The translations under genes were made by a program, and so were the position numbers. Below the pieces are notes generated by a model. It had not been told where the DNA came from. It searched no databases and saw only the letters and a program-made list of their open reading frames with translations. From Methylotenera sp. (GTDB taxonomy: Bacteria > Pseudomonadota > Gammaproteobacteria > Burkholderiales > Methylophilaceae), in contig JAQTXW010000006.1 of the NCBI GenBank assembly GCA_028688575.1, forward strand, positions 1 to 58,216: 58,216 nucleotides of DNA. Direction: 5' to 3'. Shown here in pieces: positions 43,562 through 52,498 of this stretch (positions are counted from its first letter, which is position 1; every line of letters starts with the position of its first letter).

Positions 43562-45991
43562 ATGCAAAAAATGAAACTTGTAGTCGTTGGCAACGGTATG
43601 GCAGGCATGCGTACGGTTGAAGAATTGTTGAAAATTGCGCCTGATTTTTATGACATCACTGTATTTGGTGATGAGCCCTACCCTAATTACAATCGGATTA
43701 TGCTGTCGCCTGTGCTTGCAAATGAACAAACCATTGACGACATTATCCTTAACACGCGGGCGTGGTACCAAGACAACAACATCAAGCTCTATACTAGTGC
43801 GCGCATCAATAAAATTGATAGAAAAAACAGAATAGTTTATGCCGAAAATGGGTTCAGTGCAGAATATGACCGGCTGTTGCTAGCGACAGGTTCCAAGCCT
43901 TTTATGCTGCCAATTCCTGGAATAAATCTTGAAGGGGTATTAGGTTATCGTGACATTAAAGATACCAATGACATGATTAATGCAGCTAAAACACACAAAC
44001 ATGCAGTGGTGATAGGCGCAGGGCTACTCGGCCTGGAGGCCGCCAATGGCCTGAAAATACAAGGGATGGACGTCACTGTAGTGCATAAAAATGCATGGCT
44101 GCTTGACAGGCAGCTTGATCAAACGGCAGGGCAGATGTTGCAAAAGAACCTTGAAGCTAAAGGATTGAATTTCTTACTGCAAAAAAATACTGAACAATTA
44201 ATAGCTAATTCGCAAGGTCGCGTTCAGGCGGTTCGCTTTAAAGATGGCGTGGAGATTCCTGCTGATTTAGTCGTGATGGCGGTAGGCATACGCCCAAATT
44301 TCAGCCTGGCTGAATCAGCAGGTATTTACTGCAATAAAGGCATTGTCGTCAATGATACGATGCAAACCTATGACCCACGTGTCTATGCGGTAGGAGAATG
44401 TGTGTCACACCGTGGCATTTCCTATGGTCTGGTTGCCCCCTTGTTTGAAATGGCCAAAGTATGCGCTACCCATCTTGCCAATTTCGGCATAGGTCAATAT
44501 AAAGGCTCGGTTACCTCAACCAAGCTAAAAGTGACAGGCATTGATTTATTCAGCGCGGGCGACTTCACAGGCCGTGATGACTCAGAAGAAATTGTTTTAC
44601 ACGATGCAGTTGGCGGGGTTTACAAAAAACTCGTCATCAAAGATGACAAAATCATTGGCAGCGTGCTTTATGGGGATACCACGGATGGTTCGTGGTATTT
44701 TCAAATGCTAAGAGATGGCAAAGCCATCCATGAAATTCGTGACCACTTAATGTTTGGCCAGGACTCCTTGGGTAACACTGGTCACCAGGGACAGGACAAA
44801 GCCGCGGCCATGTCCAATGAAATGGAAGTCTGCGGTTGCAACGGCGTTTGCAAAGGCACCATCATCAAGGCCATTCAGGATAAAGGCTTATTTACGATTG
44901 ATGACGTCAAAAAACAAACCAAAGCGGGGTCTAGTTGTGGTTCATGCGTAGGCTTGGTAGAACAAATTCTGGCAAGTACATTGGGGGGCGGTTATGCACC
45001 ACCCTCCACCAGCAAAGCGGTGTGTGGCTGTACCGAAAAAAACCATGAAGAAGTGCGTGCAGAAATCCGCAACAACAAATACCTTAACATTCCGGATGCC
45101 ATGCGCGGCATGGAATGGCGCACACCCAACGGCTGTGCTACGTGCAGACCTGCGCTGAATTACTACCTGCTTTCCACTTGGCCACATGAAGCCGTAGACG
45201 ACCCGCAGTCGCGATTTATTAACGAGCGAGTACATGCCAATATCCAAAAAGATGGGACTTACTCTGTTATTCCCCGTATGTATGGTGGTGTTACCTCCCC
45301 TAACCAACTACGTAAAATTGCTGATGTCGCAGATAAATATGCGGTACCCATGGTCAAGGTAACTGGTGGGCAACGCATTGATTTGCTTGGTGTAAAAAAA
45401 GAAGATCTGGTCGATATGTGGAAAGATCTAGACATGCCATCGGGCTATGCCTATGCCAAGGGAATCCGCACGGTTAAAACCTGCGTTGGCTCAGAATTCT
45501 GTCGATTTGGTACACAAGACTCCACGCAAATGGGGATTGATATTGAAAAAGCATTTGACCACATGTGGGCGCCGCACAAAGTTAAATTTGCAGTGTCAGG
45601 CTGCCCACGTAACTGTGCAGAATCTGGCATTAAGGATGTGGGAATCATTGGGGTGGACTCAGGCTGGGAGATTTATGTCGGTGGCAATGGCGGCATAAAA
45701 ACCGAAGTTGCACAGTTTTTATGCAAAGTAAAAAGTCATGATGAAGTGCTGGAGTATTCTGGCGCGTTTATCCAAATTTATCGCGAAGAAGCGCGCTATC
45801 TGGATCGCACTGTACATTGGATTGCACGCGTCGGCTTGGATTACGTAAAACAACGTGTCGTTGAAGATGCAGAAGGCCGAAAAGCTGCCTACGAACGCTT
45901 GCTTTACGCACTACAAGGTGCAGTCAACCCATGGGCAGAACGCGTTGAAAACCGCGACAAACATAAAGAGTTTGAAACGATTACAGTCTAG
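43562..45991 (+). CDS. nirB: Assimilatory nitrite reductase [NAD(P)H] large subunit
   Basis: NirB reduces nitrite to ammonium with NAD(P)H and needs NirD. From ATG 43562 it is 809 residues: FAD/NAD oxidoreductase domain (VVVGNGMAGMRTVEELLK, LLLATGSKPFMLP, AVVIGAGLLGLEAANGLK), a BFD-type [2Fe-2S] domain (CGCNGVCKGTIIKAI, SSCGSCVGL), and the sirohaem/4Fe-4S reductase part (VKTCVGSEFCRFGTQDS, SGCPRNCAESG). The ATG at 43505 lies inside repeat copy B and is unlikely. nirD follows by 30 bp. Confidence 0.95.
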   Translation: MQKMKLVVVGNGMAGMRTVEELLKIAPDFYDITVFGDEPYPNYNRIMLSPVLANEQTIDDIILNTRAWYQDNNIKLYTSARINKIDRKNRIVYAENGFSAEYDRLLLATGSKPFMLPIPGINLEGVLGYRDIKDTNDMINAAKTHKHAVVIGAGLLGLEAANGLKIQGMDVTVVHKNAWLLDRQLDQTAGQMLQKNLEAKGLNFLLQKNTEQLIANSQGRVQAVRFKDGVEIPADLVVMAVGIRPNFSLAESAGIYCNKGIVVNDTMQTYDPRVYAVGECVSHRGISYGLVAPLFEMAKVCATHLANFGIGQYKGSVTSTKLKVTGIDLFSAGDFTGRDDSEEIVLHDAVGGVYKKLVIKDDKIIGSVLYGDTTDGSWYFQMLRDGKAIHEIRDHLMFGQDSLGNTGHQGQDKAAAMSNEMEVCGCNGVCKGTIIKAIQDKGLFTIDDVKKQTKAGSSCGSCVGLVEQILASTLGGGYAPPSTSKAVCGCTEKNHEEVRAEIRNNKYLNIPDAMRGMEWRTPNGCATCRPALNYYLLSTWPHEAVDDPQSRFINERVHANIQKDGTYSVIPRMYGGVTSPNQLRKIADVADKYAVPMVKVTGGQRIDLLGVKKEDLVDMWKDLDMPSGYAYAKGIRTVKTCVGSEFCRFGTQDSTQMGIDIEKAFDHMWAPHKVKFAVSGCPRNCAESGIKDVGIIGVDSGWEIYVGGNGGIKTEVAQFLCKVKSHDEVLEYSGAFIQIYREEARYLDRTVHWIARVGLDYVKQRVVEDAEGRKAAYERLLYALQGAVNPWAERVENRDKHKEFETITV

Positions 45992-46021
45992 CGTTAATAA
46001 TTAATTGATAAGGTGAATAAA

Positions 46022-46330
46022 ATGGGTGGTTGGGTAAAAATAGCAGCAATTGATGATATCCCTAGGTTAGGTGCCCGCGTTTTACGGCGCGAAGAGGCTG
46101 AAATAGGGATCTTCCGTTTGGAAGATGACCGTATTTTTGCCATCAACAATGCCTGCCCTCACAAAGGCGGGCCCTTATCACAAGGCATTGTGTATGGTGA
46201 CAAAGTCGCCTGCCCACTACATAGCTGGAAAATCAGTTTAGTTGACGGCAAAGCTGAAGAACCCGATATGGGCGAAACCGCCTGTTTCAACACAAAAGTT
46301 GAAGATGGCTACGTTTATTTAGAACTATAA
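46022..46330 (+). CDS. nirD: Nitrite reductase small subunit NirD
   Basis: A Rieske-type [2Fe-2S] protein and partner of NirB. The cluster motifs are ACPHKGGPLSQG and CPLHSWKI. ATG 46022 is preferred, with AAGG 8 nt before it, giving 102 residues; a GTG at 46013 is possible. The nitrate reductase gene follows after 11 bp. Confidence 0.93.
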   Translation: MGGWVKIAAIDDIPRLGARVLRREEAEIGIFRLEDDRIFAINNACPHKGGPLSQGIVYGDKVACPLHSWKISLVDGKAEEPDMGETACFNTKVEDGYVYLEL

Positions 46331-46341
46331 GATTAAATACC

Positions 46342-49116
46342 TTGATTAAACAAACAAAATCTACCTGTTGCTATTGCGGCGTCGGCTGCGGGGTGATTAT
46401 TCACGCCAAGATTGAAAATGGGCATGACAAAATTATTGATGTAAAAGGCGACCCTGACCACCCCGCTAATTTTGGACGCTTATGCACCAAAGGCGCTACA
46501 CTGCACCTTACCGCCAAGCTTGATAACCGCTTGCTCTACCCAGAACTGCGCACTCAGCGTGATGCACACAGAACCCGCGCCACATGGGATGAGTCACTTG
46601 ATTTTATCGTTGAAAAGTTCGCCAGCACCATAGAAACACACGGGCCTGACAGCGTGGCTTTTTATATTTCAGGTCAATTGCTTACTGAAGATTATTATGT
46701 ATTTAACAAACTCGCCAAGGGTCTGATAGGCACTAACAATGTAGATACTAACTCCCGGCTCTGCATGAGCTCTGCGGTCACTGGCTACAAGACAACCTTG
46801 GGCGCAGACGCGCCGCCGGCCTGCTACGAGGATATCGACCATACCGATTGTTTGTTTATTGCAGGGTCTAATACTGCTTTTGCACACCCGATTATTTTTC
46901 GCCGCATTGAAGCTGCCAAAGAAAAAAATCCCGACTTAAAAATCATCGTGGTTGACCCGCGCCGCACAGATACCGCACAGGCGGCTGATCTGCACCTTGC
47001 AATCTTGCCAGGCACAGACGTCGCGCTATTTAACGGCTTACTGCATGTGATGTTGTGGGAAGGTTTGCTGGATATGACCTACATCAACGCCCATACCAAC
47101 GGCTTTGCGGAACTGAAAGAAACCATCCGTGAATACACCCCTAAGATGGTGGCTGATATTTGCGGCATCAAAGAAGCAGACATTATCACTGCTGCCAAAT
47201 GGTTCGGCATTGGTCCAACCCTGTCTATGTATTGCCAAGGGCTAAATCAATCTATTCACGGCACTGATAAAAATGCCGCGCTGATTAACTTGCATTTGGC
47301 TACAGGACAAATAGGCAAGCCAGGTGCAGGGCCACTTTCACTCACCGGGCAACCCAATGCAATGGGTGGCCGTGAAGTAGGCGGCATGGCCAATCTGCTA
47401 TCTGGTCACCGTGACTTGAGCAATGCTAAACATCGTGCAGAGGTCGCCAAGCTTTGGGGCATAGAAAGTGTGCCGGCAACCCCGGGCAAAACCGCAGTGG
47501 AGATGTTCGACGCGGTTAACGATGGCAGCATCAAAGCGATTTGGATTGCCTGCACTAACCCTGCGCACTCTATGCCAGACCTGAACAACGTACGCTTAGC
47601 TTTAACCAAGGCTGAATTAGTGGTGGTACAAGATGCCTTCAGCAACACTGACACCAGCCAATATGCCGATGTTTTGTTACCAGCGAGTACTTGGGGCGAA
47701 AAAGAAGGCACTGTTACTAACTCTGAGCGCCGTATTACTCGTATAAACCAAGCGGTAAAACCTCCCGCCGAAGCACATCATGACTGGGAAATCGTGGTGG
47801 AGTTTGCACAGCGTTTAACAAAACGTTTGGCGGCCAACGGTAACCCAAGCTTATCAAAGGGTGTGACTAAAAACCTATTTCCTTACACCAGTGCTGAACA
47901 AATTTTTAACGAACACAGAGAAACCACACGTGATCGTGATTTAGATATCACAGGATTAAGCTATGCCCTACTCAATGCACAAGGCCCGCAACAATGGCCA
48001 TTTACTACCGGCGACGTCACCGGCAAAGCACGTCTATACGCAGATGGCATATTTCAGAAACCAGATGGAAAAGCGCAATTTATTAACGCTACGTATAAAG
48101 GCACCGCAGATAAAACAGACGCGCGCCATCCCCTGCATTTACTCACTGGACGCCTGCGCGACCAATGGCACGGCATGAGCCGCACCGGCACAGTGGCACA
48201 GTTATTTAATCATGCTGAAGAACCTGTTATTCATATCAATGCCGATGACATGACACGCCGTTTGATTAAAACTGGAGATATTGTAAAAGTCAGCAATAAA
48301 CGCGGTAGCTTGGTGCTGCCTGCACAATTGTCAAACGAGGTTCAGCCTTCGCAAACGTTTATCCCCATGCATTGGGGCAGCCAATTTATGCATGGCTTAG
48401 GCGTTAATGCGCTGATGCCGCCTGCGTTTGACAAAACCTCCAAACAGCCTGAACTCAAACATACCGCTATTAAAATTGAGAAATTAGAATTACCTTGGCG
48501 TATGACGGTGATGCGTACCATCCAAAATTTAGAGATGCTACAAAAAATAAGTGGTTTGTTAGCAAACTTTGAGTATGCCAGCTGCTGCTTGTTTGGCCGT
48601 AAAACAGAACATCACGCTGGCATGCTGATTTTACGCGCCGCCCACGCACAAGCGCCAAATGGTGAATTGATTGCAAAAATTGACAGCTTACTAGGCATGA
48701 CAGATGATATGCCGTTACTTAACTACAATGATGCCAAACGTGGCATCAGCAAACGTATTCTGGTTGAAAACAATGTTAGCAACGGCAAACCAGAAGTGAC
48801 AGGCGTGCGTTTGGTAGGCGAAACACTTGCAGCAGACTGGCTGAAAGATGTGATGACCACAGGCGAATTTAGTGCCGAACTCCGCCGCTGGGGGTTAGCG
48901 CCACTAAGTGCACCACCTGCGGGCCAGCATAGCCGTGGCAAAATTATATGCAGCTGTTTAGATGTGGCTGAAAATAACATCATCGAAAACATTCAACTCG
49001 GTGCTGATTTAATCACCCTACAAAATAAACTGAAATGCGGCACAGAATGTGGCTCTTGCTTGCCAGAATTAAAGCAGCTTGTCAGTCGGCACAGCAAGCA
49101 CACTATCTCACGCTAG
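46342..49116 (+). CDS. nasA: Assimilatory nitrate reductase, catalytic subunit
   Basis: A molybdopterin enzyme that reduces nitrate to nitrite in the cytoplasm. 924 residues: N-terminal [4Fe-4S] motif STCCYCGVGCGV (C9, C10, C13, C17), the Mo-bis-MGD domain (DTNSRLCMSSAVTGYKTTLG), molydopterin-dinucleotide-binding domain (LLTGRLRDQWHGMSRTG), and a C-terminal BFD-like [2Fe-2S] domain (CSCLDVAENN, CGTECGSCLPEL). It starts with TTG at 46342; no ATG or good ribosome site is near, so coupling to nirD is likely. It completes the nitrate-to-ammonium path with NirBD. Confidence 0.93.
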   Translation: MIKQTKSTCCYCGVGCGVIIHAKIENGHDKIIDVKGDPDHPANFGRLCTKGATLHLTAKLDNRLLYPELRTQRDAHRTRATWDESLDFIVEKFASTIETHGPDSVAFYISGQLLTEDYYVFNKLAKGLIGTNNVDTNSRLCMSSAVTGYKTTLGADAPPACYEDIDHTDCLFIAGSNTAFAHPIIFRRIEAAKEKNPDLKIIVVDPRRTDTAQAADLHLAILPGTDVALFNGLLHVMLWEGLLDMTYINAHTNGFAELKETIREYTPKMVADICGIKEADIITAAKWFGIGPTLSMYCQGLNQSIHGTDKNAALINLHLATGQIGKPGAGPLSLTGQPNAMGGREVGGMANLLSGHRDLSNAKHRAEVAKLWGIESVPATPGKTAVEMFDAVNDGSIKAIWIACTNPAHSMPDLNNVRLALTKAELVVVQDAFSNTDTSQYADVLLPASTWGEKEGTVTNSERRITRINQAVKPPAEAHHDWEIVVEFAQRLTKRLAANGNPSLSKGVTKNLFPYTSAEQIFNEHRETTRDRDLDITGLSYALLNAQGPQQWPFTTGDVTGKARLYADGIFQKPDGKAQFINATYKGTADKTDARHPLHLLTGRLRDQWHGMSRTGTVAQLFNHAEEPVIHINADDMTRRLIKTGDIVKVSNKRGSLVLPAQLSNEVQPSQTFIPMHWGSQFMHGLGVNALMPPAFDKTSKQPELKHTAIKIEKLELPWRMTVMRTIQNLEMLQKISGLLANFEYASCCLFGRKTEHHAGMLILRAAHAQAPNGELIAKIDSLLGMTDDMPLLNYNDAKRGISKRILVENNVSNGKPEVTGVRLVGETLAADWLKDVMTTGEFSAELRRWGLAPLSAPPAGQHSRGKIICSCLDVAENNIIENIQLGADLITLQNKLKCGTECGSCLPELKQLVSRHSKHTISR

Positions 49117-49255
49117 TATCAAAATCACACGTATATCAAACCATGCTTATGCAGCACTTACAAAAATAAATCCGACTGGCATTTAAGCAACCTTAAAAAT
49201 AGATTAAAATTCTACACTTAACTATTTCAAAAAGCCTCGCTTCAAGGATTCCACC

Positions 49256-49735
49256 ATGCAAATCGCAATGAACACCGTAGTAACTATGACTTATGAACTA
49301 AAAGATGCCGATGGCAATGTGCTTGAATCAAGCAACGAGCCAGTGGCTTATTTACATGGTGGATACGACAATATTTTCCCTAAAGTGGAAGAAGCCATGC
49401 ATGGTAAAAATATTGGCGACGTTGTCATTGTTGATTTACAGCCAGTGGATGCATTTGGTGAATACGATGAAGAACTGGTACAGATTGAACCAGCCAGTGC
49501 CTTTCCAGCCACTGAACTCAAAGTGGGCATGCAATTTGAAGGTGAAGATGAAACTGGCGAAGTGATTTTGTACACAGTCACAGAAATCGCCGACGGCAAA
49601 GTGATTGTCGATGGCAACCATCCATGGGCTGGTGAACGTGTGGTTTTTACTGCAACCATTACCGATGTGCGCGCAGCAAATAAAGAGGAAGTATCACACC
49701 AGCACGTGCATGGTGCAGGCGGTCACCATCACTAG
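49256..49735 (+). CDS. slyD: FKBP-type prolyl isomerase SlyD-like
   Basis: A 159-residue SlyD family protein with the FKBP half (NTVVTMTYELKDADGNVLES, YLHGGYDNIFPKVEEAMHGK), the insert-in-flap chaperone domain (EYDEELVQIEPASAFP) and a histidine-rich tail (HQHVHGAGGHHH) that can bind nickel or other metals. It catalyses prolyl isomerisation and assists folding or metal delivery. It follows nasA by 139 bp and appears to have its own promoter. Confidence 0.93.
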   Translation: MQIAMNTVVTMTYELKDADGNVLESSNEPVAYLHGGYDNIFPKVEEAMHGKNIGDVVIVDLQPVDAFGEYDEELVQIEPASAFPATELKVGMQFEGEDETGEVILYTVTEIADGKVIVDGNHPWAGERVVFTATITDVRAANKEEVSHQHVHGAGGHHH

Positions 49736-49934
49736 CACTTCGCGCTGATGTGGTAGTTTTTAAAACCCGTCGTTTGAATTTGGATGAGTTCAATGCAAAC
49801 GAACTTCAAATATCAGCGGGCAGAAACAATAACACAACCCATATTAATAACTAGCCATAACCAATTATTATTAATTTATAACAAAACAGAATAACAAAAC
49901 ATAGCATGTTAATTGTAACTAATCGTAAAAATTG

Positions 49935-49943
49935 TGCTAGCAT
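49935..49943 (+). promoter_or_regulatory. Extended -10 promoter candidate for hupB
   Basis: TG-C-TAGCAT at 49935-49943 has the extended -10 form. TTGTAA at 49913-49918 is a -35 with a long 19-nt spacer. The rest of the 291-bp gap from 49736 shows no gene. Confidence 0.35.
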
Positions 49944-50026
49944 GATGAAATGTACTTACAAAGCTTATCATTGCGAGCCTGTAGACAAATTTGACCCTTA
50001 TTTAACCAATTTTTAGGACTTACAAT

Positions 50027-50299
50027 ATGAATAAATCTGAATTAGTTGCAAAAGTAGCCGCTGAAGCTGGTGTAACACAGGCTGACGCTAACCGCGTATT
50101 GGATGCAATCACCAACACTATCGGCAACGCATTAAAAGCGGGTGACAATGTTGCACTCGTAGGCTTTGGTACATTTCAAGTGACTGCAAAAGCAGCACGC
50201 ACAGGCCGCAACCCATCAACAGGCGCAACAATTCAGATTGCTGCACGCAATGCACCTGTATTTAAAGCAGGCAAAACTCTGAAAGACAAAGTAAACTAA
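50027..50299 (+). CDS. hupB: DNA-binding protein HU (beta type)
   Basis: A 90-residue nucleoid protein that bends DNA as a dimer. [20 protein letters not shown] forms the helical base and [20 protein letters not shown] the arm; the tip and tail read [24 protein letters not shown] precedes the ATG, and a strong terminator follows. Confidence 0.96.
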   Translation: MNKSELVAKVAAEAGVTQADANRVLDAITNTIGNALKAGDNVALVGFGTFQVTAKAARTGRNPSTGATIQIAARNAPVFKAGKTLKDKVN

Positions 50300-50335
50300 T
50301 TTTAAATTAGCGTTACATTTAAAACGTTACATTTA

Positions 50336-50366
50336 ACAAAAGGGGCGCATTTGCGCCCCTTTTGTT
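50336..50366 (+). terminator. Intrinsic terminator of hupB
   Basis: ACAAAAGGGGCGCA (50336-50349) pairs with TGCGCCCCTTTTGT (50352-50365), a perfect 14-bp stem. The T run is built into the stem's right arm. Confidence 0.9.
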
Positions 50367-50498
50367 TACCCTATAGCCATCCTCTCAGAACTCATCCCTC
50401 ACACAGACACCTGCGCGACCACTTGAGTTAATGGACTACACACTCAAGTCAACAAAAAACACCTGCATAGTGAAAAAGCGACACCCTTGAAGATTCTT

Positions 50499-50526
50499 GC
50501 CACGGCCTATATGATCAAGCCGTGGC
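50499..50526 (-). terminator. Stem-loop past the gap stop codon
   Basis: GCCACGGC (50499-50506) and GCCGTGGC (50519-50526) pair around a 12-nt loop, 15 bp beyond the gap stop. It has no T tract on the minus strand, so termination is only possible. Confidence 0.45.
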
Positions 50527-50540
50527 GCAGTCACACAGCA

Positions 50541-51542
50541 TTAAGCAATATGCTGCACTAGGCGCAATAAGTTACAGGTGTAGCCGTACTCATTGTCATA
50601 CCAGCCAATCACTTTCAAGAAGGTGGGATCAAGCATGATGCCAGCATCCGCATCGAATACTGAAGCCGCAGGTGCTGTACGGAAATCAGTCGAAACTACT
50701 TTTTCTTCCGTGTAGGCTAATACGTTTTTGAGCCCGCCTTCTGATGCAGCCTTCATCGCAGCACATACTTGTGCGTATGTCGTTTTCTGGGTGAGTTCTA
50801 CTGTTAAGTCCACCACCGACACATCTGCCGAAGGCACGCGTAGCGCCATGCCGGTGATTTTTTGGTTGAGCGACGGAATCAGCACACCAATGGCTTTTGC
50901 CGCACCCGTGCTTGAAGGAATGATGTTTTCAAACACACCGCGACCCCCGCGCCAATCCTTTTTGGAAGTGCCATCTACTGTCAATTGTGAAGCCGTGGCA
51001 GCGTGCACGGTCGTCATCAAGCCGCGCTTCACACCAAAGTTATCATCTAACACCTTCACCAGCGGCGCTAAACCGTTGGTTGTACAAGAGGCGGCTGACA
51101 CAATGGCCTGACCTTGATAGTCCTGATGATTCACGCCGTAAACAAACATCGGGGTATCGTCTTTACCAGGGGCCGATTGCACGACTTTTTTTGCGCCTTT
51201 GTCGATATGGATCTGGCAGCTTTCCTGCGTTAAAAACTTACCTGTAGATTCCACTAGAATATCTACACCCATCTCATCCCAATCAATATAAGCTGGGTCA
51301 CGCTCACTAGTCACGTGAATTTTTTTGCCATTCACCACCAAACAATCATTTTCAGCACGTACATCCGCATTAAAGCGGCCATGCACCGAGTCGTATTTCA
51401 GCATATACACCATATAATCAAGGTCTTGCGTGCCATTCACTGCCACCACCTCAATATTGCTAAACTCAGGCTCCTGCACTACAGCTCTTAACACCATGCG
51501 CCCAATGCGGCCATATCCATTAACACCTATTCTTAATGCCAT
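50541..51542 (-). CDS. gap: Glyceraldehyde-3-phosphate dehydrogenase, type I
   Basis: GAPDH converts glyceraldehyde 3-phosphate to 1,3-bisphosphoglycerate with NAD(P). 333 residues with the Rossmann motif [16 protein letters not shown], the catalytic [13 protein letters not shown] cysteine, [12 protein letters not shown], and the end [16 protein letters not shown]. The gene stands alone, with repeat copy D upstream. Confidence 0.96.
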   Translation of the reverse strand: MALRIGVNGYGRIGRMVLRAVVQEPEFSNIEVVAVNGTQDLDYMVYMLKYDSVHGRFNADVRAENDCLVVNGKKIHVTSERDPAYIDWDEMGVDILVESTGKFLTQESCQIHIDKGAKKVVQSAPGKDDTPMFVYGVNHQDYQGQAIVSAASCTTNGLAPLVKVLDDNFGVKRGLMTTVHAATASQLTVDGTSKKDWRGGRGVFENIIPSSTGAAKAIGVLIPSLNQKITGMALRVPSADVSVVDLTVELTQKTTYAQVCAAMKAASEGGLKNVLAYTEEKVVSTDFRTAPAASVFDADAGIMLDPTFLKVIGWYDNEYGYTCNLLRLVQHIA

Positions 51543-51602
51543 GTTATTCCCCTAAAAACTAAAATTACTTTATTAAGATCCAGCCTGTGTACTGCGATTA
51601 CG

Positions 51603-51796
51603 TTAAACCCAGATTGCCCATACCTCTTGCCAAAGATTAAAAGCAGCAACGCCTCAGCATTGAATGTATTTTTTAGTAGATTTTATAGGCAATCGTGGTT
51701 TTATTGACAGAAAATATACCCAAAAAAAGACACAACTTATAGTCAAGCAGACATTAAAGCAGATGCATTACCGACTTAGAGCGAAGCTGGTGTTAA
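51603..51796. repeat. Dispersed palindromic element, copy D (degenerate)
   Basis: The left end TTAAACCCAGATTGCCCAT matches copies A and B. The middle AGATTTTATAGGCAATCGTG and TTTATTGACAGAAAATATAC align with the B and A centres in B orientation. The right end GCTGGTGTTAA is weak. About 194 bp, diverged, between gap and the DUF2934 gene. Confidence 0.6.
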
Positions 51797-52107
51797 CACT
51801 TAAAATATCAGGCCAACGGCCTAGCAAGCATTAATCACATGGTTTTATTATAAAACAGTTTATACTTTATGCCACCCACTGTGCACCCAAATTCAACAAC
51901 ACAGCGCGATCCTATTTAACGAGCCCCCAGAACCGTACGTAAAAGCCACACAATGAATAGAAATTTAACAACATTCATGGCAAGCCTATTGAAAGATTGC
52001 GACATAAGCACTATGCTTAGCATCAAGTTCAATCTTTAAGCCTTTTTCACAAATCTTATGACTTAATTTGATGACAATAACTTTGAGCAATCAATGAAGG
52101 AACCACG
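51797..52107. other. Intergenic region with a promoter candidate for the DUF2934 gene
   Basis: This 311-bp stretch holds no gene I can see. TTGAAA (51989-51994), 17 bp, TATGCT (52012-52017) is a plausible promoter for the downstream gene. AAAGATTG (51992-51999) and CAATCTTT (52030-52037) form an 8-bp inverted repeat around it. Confidence 0.4.
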
Positions 52108-52368
52108 ATGGCTATCGAAAAAACCAAGACTGAAAAACCCGCAGCCGCAGTAAAAAAGACCGCTGCCACTAAAAAACCCGCTGCAGCCAAAAAGCCAGCC
52201 ACCAAGGCTGCCAGCCCCAGAAAAAAAACAGCCAGTGCCACAGTCAACAACCAGGTGAGCTATGAAGCGATTCAACATGCGGCTTATTTAATTGCTGAAA
52301 AAGACGGCTTCGTGAAAGATGCCATCAGCTACTGGTTAGAAGCTGAAGCACAGGCTAAAACAGCCTAG
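52108..52368 (+). CDS. KA-rich DUF2934 protein
   Basis: The first ~48 residues are Lys/Ala/Pro-rich and H1-like (VKKTAATKKPAAAKKPATK). The last ~40 residues form a DUF2934 helix unit (SYEAIQHAAYLIAEKDGFVK, DAISYWLEAEAQ). It resembles the other KA-rich protein at 16878-17342 in composition but not in the folded domain. DNA binding is inferred. GAAGGAA precedes the ATG. Confidence 0.85.
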   Translation: MAIEKTKTEKPAAAVKKTAATKKPAAAKKPATKAASPRKKTASATVNNQVSYEAIQHAAYLIAEKDGFVKDAISYWLEAEAQAKTA

Positions 52369-52498
52369 TAGCATGGCTTGGCGTTACATGGGCTCATGTA
52401 TGAAAAGTCCGTGTTGAACGCCCGACAAATGATTAGAGTAAGCACTCATGCCATGCCCTGTGAATTAGCATTACTGCGCACACTCGTAGGCAAAAGCG